Below, piece after piece: positions 6,212-11,184 of a DNA stretch of 11,184 nucleotides; the stretch's first letter is position 1; each line of letters opens with the position of its first letter. A model generated the notes under the pieces. The model saw nothing but the letters and a program-made list of their open reading frames with translations. It had not been told where the DNA came from and made no database searches. The translations under genes were made by a program, and so were the position numbers. Origin of the DNA: Isotricha intestinalis (taxonomy: Eukaryota; Ciliophora; Litostomatea; Vestibuliferida; Isotrichidae); assembly GCA_023807065.1 (NCBI GenBank), contig JAJJLU010004617.1, forward strand, positions 1 through 11,184. The letters run 5' to 3'.

Positions 6212-8680
6212 ATGAATAATGAAGAGCAAAAAGACAAAAAATTAAATTCAAAAAATCCAAATATAATCTATTTAAGACATAGTCAAAAAATAAAAAGTAA
6301 TTTAGAAAATACAAAACAAATATTATTAAGAAATAGTTGGGAACCTCAAATTTCAATTTTAAAAAACCAAGAAATAAATAATAAATTTTTTCCATCAAAG
6401 CAATTTTTATGTAAAGGAACAAGTTCAAATAATATAAATTCATATAATTTTTCTTCAAATAGTCCAATAGTACAATATTATGCAAGTGGAATTGATACTT
6501 TAAATAATTCTAATAATGAAAATAATAATTTAACAGAACAAAATTTTAATATTTTTAAAAGAGGTTCTGGTTATAGTAATTCTTCTTTTCAAAACTTTAA
6601 TTTTTCTCCTTCAAATATCTTTAATCAAAATACTTTAAATAATTCTTTTTTCAATAATAATTCTAATAGAAATTCTGGGAAAATTAAAAAAAGTATTCAA
6701 GAAAAATTTGAATTTGATGATAATTTTGTTATTGATTGTGATGAAAATGAAGAAAATGAAGAATTTAAAAATAAAACTCAAGAAAATAATAGTAATAATA
6801 AAGAGTTTTTAACTTTGTCTTTTAATTCTGATGATGAAAATAATAATTTATATGAAGATGTTCCTGGAGATGATAATGATAAGAATTTTAAAAATAATAG
6901 TGAGAATAATAATAATGATCCAAATTTGATAAGTAATTTGAGAAATAATTTAAGAAATGGTTTTCATATGTCAATGTCAAATACTATAAATAAAAGAATA
7001 GAAACTAATAATAATAATGATAGTGAAAATAATAGCAATAATATGAACACTAATAATAATAATGACATTAACAACAACATAAATTCCAATAATAATAATA
7101 TTAACAATTATATTTATAATAATTTTAATAATAATACTAATAGTAATGAGAAATTAAATGAGAAAAAGAATGTAACTGAAGAAAACTTTATTAAAAAAGA
7201 AAATATAAATGATAACACTATTAATAACAATAATATCAATATTAATAATTTAATAAAAAATTATATAAATAATGATATTAATATTAATTATACAAACACA
7301 AATATTAATCACTTTCATAATATTCCAAATTATTATCAAAATAATGTCATTCAACAAAACTACTATTTAAATTATAATAATAATTATTCACAAGAAAATT
7401 TAAACAATATTTATCTAAGAAGAAATCCAAATGAATTTAATGAAAAAAATAAATTTAGCAATATCTTCACATCAAAAAGTGAGAAAAAACCTTATTTTCA
7501 AAACAAATATGAAAATCTTTTAAATAAAAATAACCCGAACATTATTATAAACAATAATATAAATTATAATAATCAAATATCAAATAATATAAATTTCAAT
7601 TCAATAAATTTACCAAAACCAAATTTTGTTTCAGAACAAAAAAAGTCAAAAAAAATAAAAAGATTAGATGCTTCTGAATATATAAATATTCCTTTAAATA
7701 GATTATCAAATAAATTTTATAATTTAGCAAAAGATCAAAAAGCTTGTCGTTACCTTCAAAAATTATTAGAAGAAAATCCAGAAGAAACTTTAAAATATTT
7801 ATATAAACCTTTACTAAATAATATATTAAAATTAATAAATGATTCATTCGGGAATTACTTAATTCAAAAAATGTTTATTCCAATGGATGAAAATCAAATT
7901 AAAGAAATAATATATATATTATCTCCTCATATATATGATATAGGATGTAATTCTCATGGAACAAGAGTTTTACAAGCTTTAATAAAGAAATTAACAAATG
8001 AATATTTACAAAAAATATTTTTAAATTTATTAATACCACAAATTATTCCTTTATTAAAAGAATTAAATGGTACTCATGTTGTTCAAAAATTTGCGGAATT
8101 CTATCCTCAATATAATAATTACATTAATAATATTATTATTGAAAATTCATCTATTTTAGCTACTCATAGACATGGTTGTTGTGTTATACAAAAATATTTC
8201 GAAATTTTAGATTTTGAAAGTAAAAACAAATTAATATTAAATTTAATTTCAAATTGCTTAATTTTAGTAGGTGATCAATTTGGTAATTATGTTATTCAAA
8301 CTATATTATTAATGAATAATATGATTTATGGTAATTTAATTGTAGAAAAAATTTTATCTAATGTTTGTTATTATTCTAAACATAAATATTCCTCTAATGT
8401 TGTTGAAAAAACTTTTGAACATTGTGATGGAGAAACTAAAAAAAAGTTAATTGAAGTTATTTTGAAACCAGAAAATCTAAATGACTTAATGTTAGATGAA
8501 CATGGTAATTATATTGTTCAAAAAGTTATTTCTGTTTGTAATGATGATGAAAAAAAATATATTTTTAAAAATATTAATAAAATGTATTTTAATTTAAAGA
8601 ATTTACATTTTGGAGAAAAAGTTATTAATAAATTAATTGTTCAATATCCTAATTATATTAATGATGAAAAAAAGGATTAG
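6212..8680 (+). CDS. Puf (Pumilio) family RNA-binding protein, right copy
   Basis: Encodes the same 822 residues as the left copy: an Asn-rich N-terminal half, then eight Puf repeats (cores at residues 512-770) and a degenerate ninth. The acidic patch around residues 164-222 (DDNFVIDCDENEENEEF and a second Asp/Glu cluster) separates two Asn-rich segments. A basic stretch (KKSKKIKR, 477-484) sits just before the repeats and could act in nuclear import or RNA contact. This copy lies next to unique DNA on its outer side, beyond NADAR and FHA, so it is the better candidate for the resident gene. It starts 674 bases after the stop of the central FHA fragment, both reading rightwards. The stop is TAG. 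Expression from a promoter shared or mirrored with the left copy is expected but not shown. Confidence 0.95.
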   Translation: MNNEEQKDKKLNSKNPNIIYLRHSQKIKSNLENTKQILLRNSWEPQISILKNQEINNKFFPSKQFLCKGTSSNNINSYNFSSNSPIVQYYASGIDTLNNSNNENNNLTEQNFNIFKRGSGYSNSSFQNFNFSPSNIFNQNTLNNSFFNNNSNRNSGKIKKSIQEKFEFDDNFVIDCDENEENEEFKNKTQENNSNNKEFLTLSFNSDDENNNLYEDVPGDDNDKNFKNNSENNNNDPNLISNLRNNLRNGFHMSMSNTINKRIETNNNNDSENNSNNMNTNNNNDINNNINSNNNNINNYIYNNFNNNTNSNEKLNEKKNVTEENFIKKENINDNTINNNNININNLIKNYINNDININYTNTNINHFHNIPNYYQNNVIQQNYYLNYNNNYSQENLNNIYLRRNPNEFNEKNKFSNIFTSKSEKKPYFQNKYENLLNKNNPNIIINNNINYNNQISNNINFNSINLPKPNFVSEQKKSKKIKRLDASEYINIPLNRLSNKFYNLAKDQKACRYLQKLLEENPEETLKYLYKPLLNNILKLINDSFGNYLIQKMFIPMDENQIKEIIYILSPHIYDIGCNSHGTRVLQALIKKLTNEYLQKIFLNLLIPQIIPLLKELNGTHVVQKFAEFYPQYNNYINNIIIENSSILATHRHGCCVIQKYFEILDFESKNKLILNLISNCLILVGDQFGNYVIQTILLMNNMIYGNLIVEKILSNVCYYSKHKYSSNVVEKTFEHCDGETKKKLIEVILKPENLNDLMLDEHGNYIVQKVISVCNDDEKKYIFKNINKMYFNLKNLHFGEKVINKLIVQYPNYINDEKKD
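7001..7159 (+). repeat. AAT/AAC codon-repeat tract (poly-Asn) inside Puf, right copy
   Basis: Mirror of 3723-3881. Mixed AAT and AAC codons with interruptions show that it is not a fresh pure microsatellite. Even so, length-unstable sequence of this kind is where two independent copies would be expected to diverge first, and these have not. Confidence 0.75.
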
Positions 8681-9323
8681 AAAATTGTAGAATTTAGTTA
8701 TATTAATAGTTTTTCTTATTTATTAAATAATATTAAATATATAATAATATTACTATTATTTTTTTTTTTTAGAAAATAATATATAATTTTTAAAAGAGTA
8801 ATAATCTTAATAACTAAAAAAACTGTTCACTCAATAGAATCATTGAAAACTTCTTTATAACAATAATCTTGATGAAAAAGAATAACTGAGTTTGAAACTC
8901 ATTTAATAGATTAATTTCTTGAATAAAATTCAAAGAAAGAAATAAAATGGAAACTATAGATAATGTTTCAATTGAAAATAAATAAATTTAGTTGATTTTT
9001 TTACATATAAAGTTTTAAGTTTACAATAATGTATTTATTAATATTAATAATATTTTGATTGTTTTTATTTAAAATATAAAATTGAACCCGTTAAATTTGA
9101 AAGAAGTAATAATTAATTTGTAAATAAATTAAATTTAATTGATATTTTATACCAAACAAACAATATAATTATAAAACCATATTCAAGAAAAATTAGAATA
9201 GAAAATAAAAAATAAAAAATTTATTTAACCTCAATAAAATAATAACCCCTTTTAAAAAACTATACAACCAAAAAAAATAAGTTAAAAAATTCATAAAAAT
9301 AATAAAAAAAATTTGTTCAAAAC
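8681..9323. other. Convergent intergenic region, right copy
   Basis: Mirror of 1559-2201. No gene was seen. A T tract lies at 8759-8770, the short dyad at 8887-8901, and TGTAAATA on the Puf sense strand at 9119-9126, 439 bases past the Puf stop. Whether the Puf 3' UTR reaches that far is unknown. Confidence 0.75.
8887..8901. repeat. Short dyad, mirror of 1981-1995
   Basis: TGAGTTT-G-AAACTCA, the reverse complement of the left copy. Function is unknown and chance is possible. Confidence 0.4.
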
Positions 9324-9911
9324 CTAATAATCCAAATTAACTTTTATGGGTTCCAAACCACAACCATCAATAAAAACATATCCGTTATTTTTTTTAAAAT
9401 TATCTCTAATAATCATTAACATTTCTCCTAATTTATTTAAACTATTAGGTAATAAACCTCCCCAAAAAGGGTCTCTAGGACTTCTTTCAACTAAAGTATA
9501 ATTTCCAGTATCTAACAAAACTTTTAACATATTTAAATTTTGAGAAAATTTAAACATTAAACCTTTTTTCATATAGAACTCTTTTTCACTTTCATCCCAT
9601 TTTTTCCTATCCCATTTATTTTCATATTCTTTTTCATATTTTCTTGCTGTTTTTTTACATAAATCTGCATTTTCACAATTTTTTATTTCATTAAAGGCAT
9701 TTTTATCTAAATCAACAAATTTGTGACTTTGATAATAATGTTCTACACTTTTGTATTTGTCTCCTTTTTCATCGACAAATGGAGACTCTTCAAAGTTGTT
9801 TAAACATATATGTTCTTTTTTTACATATTCTGTTTCTTTGTCGTAGAAATAATATGTGTTTGGCATTTTAGTTTTTAAAATTTTTTGCATTTCGGATTCT
9901 GGGATTTGCAT
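9324..9911 (-). CDS. NADAR (YbiA-like) family N-glycosidase, right copy
   Basis: Encodes the same 195 residues as the left copy, with the conserved Glu57-His58, Gln61 and Asp147-x-x-Trp150-Gly151 segments intact. It should therefore be catalytically competent if expressed. It lies 807 bases downstream of the FHA stop, in the same orientation as FHA (both minus strand) and convergent with Puf. The spacing is too large to suggest co-transcription. Codon use is as AT-rich as in its neighbours, so base composition gives no sign of recent transfer, although NADAR genes are patchily distributed in eukaryotes and often spread laterally. Confidence 0.9.
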   Translation of the reverse strand: MQIPESEMQKILKTKMPNTYYFYDKETEYVKKEHICLNNFEESPFVDEKGDKYKSVEHYYQSHKFVDLDKNAFNEIKNCENADLCKKTARKYEKEYENKWDRKKWDESEKEFYMKKGLMFKFSQNLNMLKVLLDTGNYTLVERSPRDPFWGGLLPNSLNKLGEMLMIIRDNFKKNNGYVFIDGCGLEPIKVNLDY

Positions 9912-10716
9912 TTTTTATTTTATATTTTTATTTTTATGTTTTTATTATAGTGAATTAATGTTTAGTTATCAATAATTTAGTATATTAGAATATAAATATG
10001 AAAAAGTTAAAGAAAAATTGCTCATACATAGAAAAGAAAAACAAAATCTAATCAATATTCCAATTAAAAATATCAGTAATAAAAAACAACAAAAAAAGAA
10101 AATTAAATTCCAAAATATAATACAAAAAAAATGATTTGTTCAAAATTTAAAATTTATTTGATGATATTTAATATTCAAAAATTATATTTTTGATTATATA
10201 ATTTTTATAACATAAATAGAAAAAAATAATATTGAAAAATAAATCATGCAAAAAATTAACAGAAAATTTTGTTTCATATTAAAACTTTATTTTTTTTCTG
10301 ATAAGGTTATTAAGTTTAACAAGAGAAAATTAAATATTAAAAAATGAATTAAGGAAGTGATAATTTAATTGATTCAAATATTAAAAAAAGATAAATTATA
10401 TTGATATTTAAAAAACAATTGAATGAATGATAAAAAAATTTATAGCGTTTATTTATTTTAAAACTATTTAAAATAAATATATATAATTTAAATAAATCTA
10501 TTATTTTTATATAATATTCTAAATATAAATTTATTTTATAAATTTGAATTAGAGAAAGTTAAACCTATGAATGCAATAAAAATTGTAAACTTTATTTAAA
10601 ATCATTGTATTTTTTAATTATTTATTCTCATTATAGTTAAAATCAATACTCAATAATATTTAAAATATATAACAAAAAATAAAACATATCTCATATCATC
10701 ATAGCATTATTTTATC
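9912..10716. other. AT-rich intergenic spacer, NADAR 5' flank to FHA stop (right copy)
   Basis: Mirror of 166-970. No coding frame, RNA gene or recognisable signal was found in these 805 bases. Confidence 0.8.
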
Positions 10717-11184
10717 TTAAATATAAATTATTTTTACCATAAACTTATAATCCAAAATTTTAAAAGTCAAATCAGATAATAAATAAATAAATGGGCATTT
10801 TTCTCCAATAATAAAATAAGTTCCATTTGTACTATCACAATCTTTAACACAAATCACTTGATTGTCATATTGATAATCAATTGACAGCATGAGATTTACT
10901 AATACTATTATTTTTAATATTAATTTTAGCATTATTTCTTCCAATTGAAATAGGACAATCTTTTAATTTATTAAATTCATATTTTTTTCCTTCTACAATA
11001 ACTGAAAAAATATTATCATTTTCATCTTTAGGACTATTTATAGTAATAGGAACTTTACCAATCATAAAATTATTTATAGTATCATTTTCAATTAAAAAAT
11101 TATAATCTATATATAATAACATTTTTAAATCTAAATTTAATAAATTTAAAATATAATGTTCTTCAATTTTATCATATTCAATAC
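10717..11184 (-). pseudogene. FHA-domain protein, 5'-partial at window edge, one-base frameshift
   Basis: Read on the minus strand, the frame is open from the window edge. About 20 codons precede the first visible Met (11120-11122), so the true start is outside the window. The frame encodes FHA strands with CPISIGRNN (Gly-Arg about 61 residues after that Met) and SISKSHAV (Ser-x-x-His). Right after SHAV comes Asn and then TGA (10877-10879). The rest of the domain, IDYQYDN onwards with DCDSTNGTY, continues in another frame to TAA at 10717-10719. The central copy lacks one base here and is in frame, so a single extra base at 10881/10882 causes the break. The break lies exactly at the outer end of the palindrome, so an assembly or consensus error is as likely as a true mutation, and the resident gene may be intact. 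The domain is C-terminal and presumably binds phosphothreonine. No other domain is recognisable in the visible upstream part. Confidence 0.75.

Larger units (their letters stand above)
5549..10881. repeat. Right arm of the giant inverted repeat
   Basis: Reverse complement of 1-5333. Unlike the left arm, its outer boundary is visible. Beyond 10881 the sequence continues into unique DNA that reads, on the minus strand, as the upstream part of the FHA gene. This side therefore looks like the resident locus, with the left arm as its mirror copy, although the order of events is inference. Confidence 0.97.

Noticed and set aside
8751..8775. T tract followed by AG, resembling a 3' splice acceptor after the Puf stop
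   Set aside because: No 5' splice site or downstream coding extension is visible, and the Puf frame is complete with all repeats.
10717..10944. 75-codon minus-strand frame starting at an ATG at 10942-10944
   Set aside because: Its first 21 codons are the FHA gene in the wrong frame. Only the part after the frameshift point (10881 onwards, leftwards) encodes FHA residues, so this is not a separate gene.
1..11184. Transposon or large inverted-repeat mobile element
   Set aside because: No transposase, integrase or reverse transcriptase is encoded. The arms contain ordinary cellular genes, and the boundary at 10881 lies inside a gene without a visible target-site duplication.

Overview
This is a very AT-rich eukaryotic nuclear-type sequence, most likely from a unicellular protist. 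Three points support this. A Puf (Pumilio) RNA-binding protein is present, and that family is confined to eukaryotes. Its N-terminal half is an asparagine-rich low-complexity stretch encoded by AAT/AAC runs. The starts sit in A-rich leaders with no bacterial ribosome-binding site. The 822-codon Puf frame and the 195-codon NADAR frame use CAA for Gln, TGG for Trp and TGT for Cys, with no internal TAA, TAG or TGA. They end in TAG, and the FHA copies end in TAA. A ciliate code that reads TAA/TAG as Gln is therefore unlikely. I cannot name the lineage; amoebozoans, parabasalids and anaerobic fungi would all fit.

The dominant feature is a giant palindrome. Bases 1-5333 reappear as their reverse complement at 5549-10881 (position x pairs with 10882-x) around a 215-bp asymmetric centre. 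No mismatch or indel was seen wherever I compared the arms, including in long homopolymers. Each arm carries, from outside inwards, the 3' end of an FHA-domain gene, about 0.8 kb of AT-rich spacer, a NADAR (YbiA-like) gene reading inwards, a 643-bp convergent intergenic region, a Puf gene reading outwards, and about 0.65 kb of AT-rich DNA leading to the centre. The centre holds a third FHA copy, truncated at its 5' side. From 10882 to the right edge the sequence is unique and continues upstream into the body of the right-hand FHA gene, which runs off the window.

The central FHA copy explains how the dyad may have formed. It is identical to the outer copies over about 174 bp, apart from one base, and then switches abruptly to a diverged paralogous 3' end. 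An 11-bp sequence in the FHA coding region (5323-5333) is the inverse of an 11-bp sequence just past its stop codon (5549-5559), and the palindrome begins exactly there. That is the signature of fold-back priming at a short inverted repeat, known from programmed and stress-induced palindromic amplification and also from whole-genome-amplification chimeras. The right-hand FHA gene has a one-base frameshift at the exact outer limit of the palindrome, which makes an assembly join a serious alternative there.

No functional pathway linking Puf, NADAR and FHA is evident. They look like ordinary neighbouring genes caught in a structural duplication. No CRISPR array, transposase, tRNA or rRNA was found.
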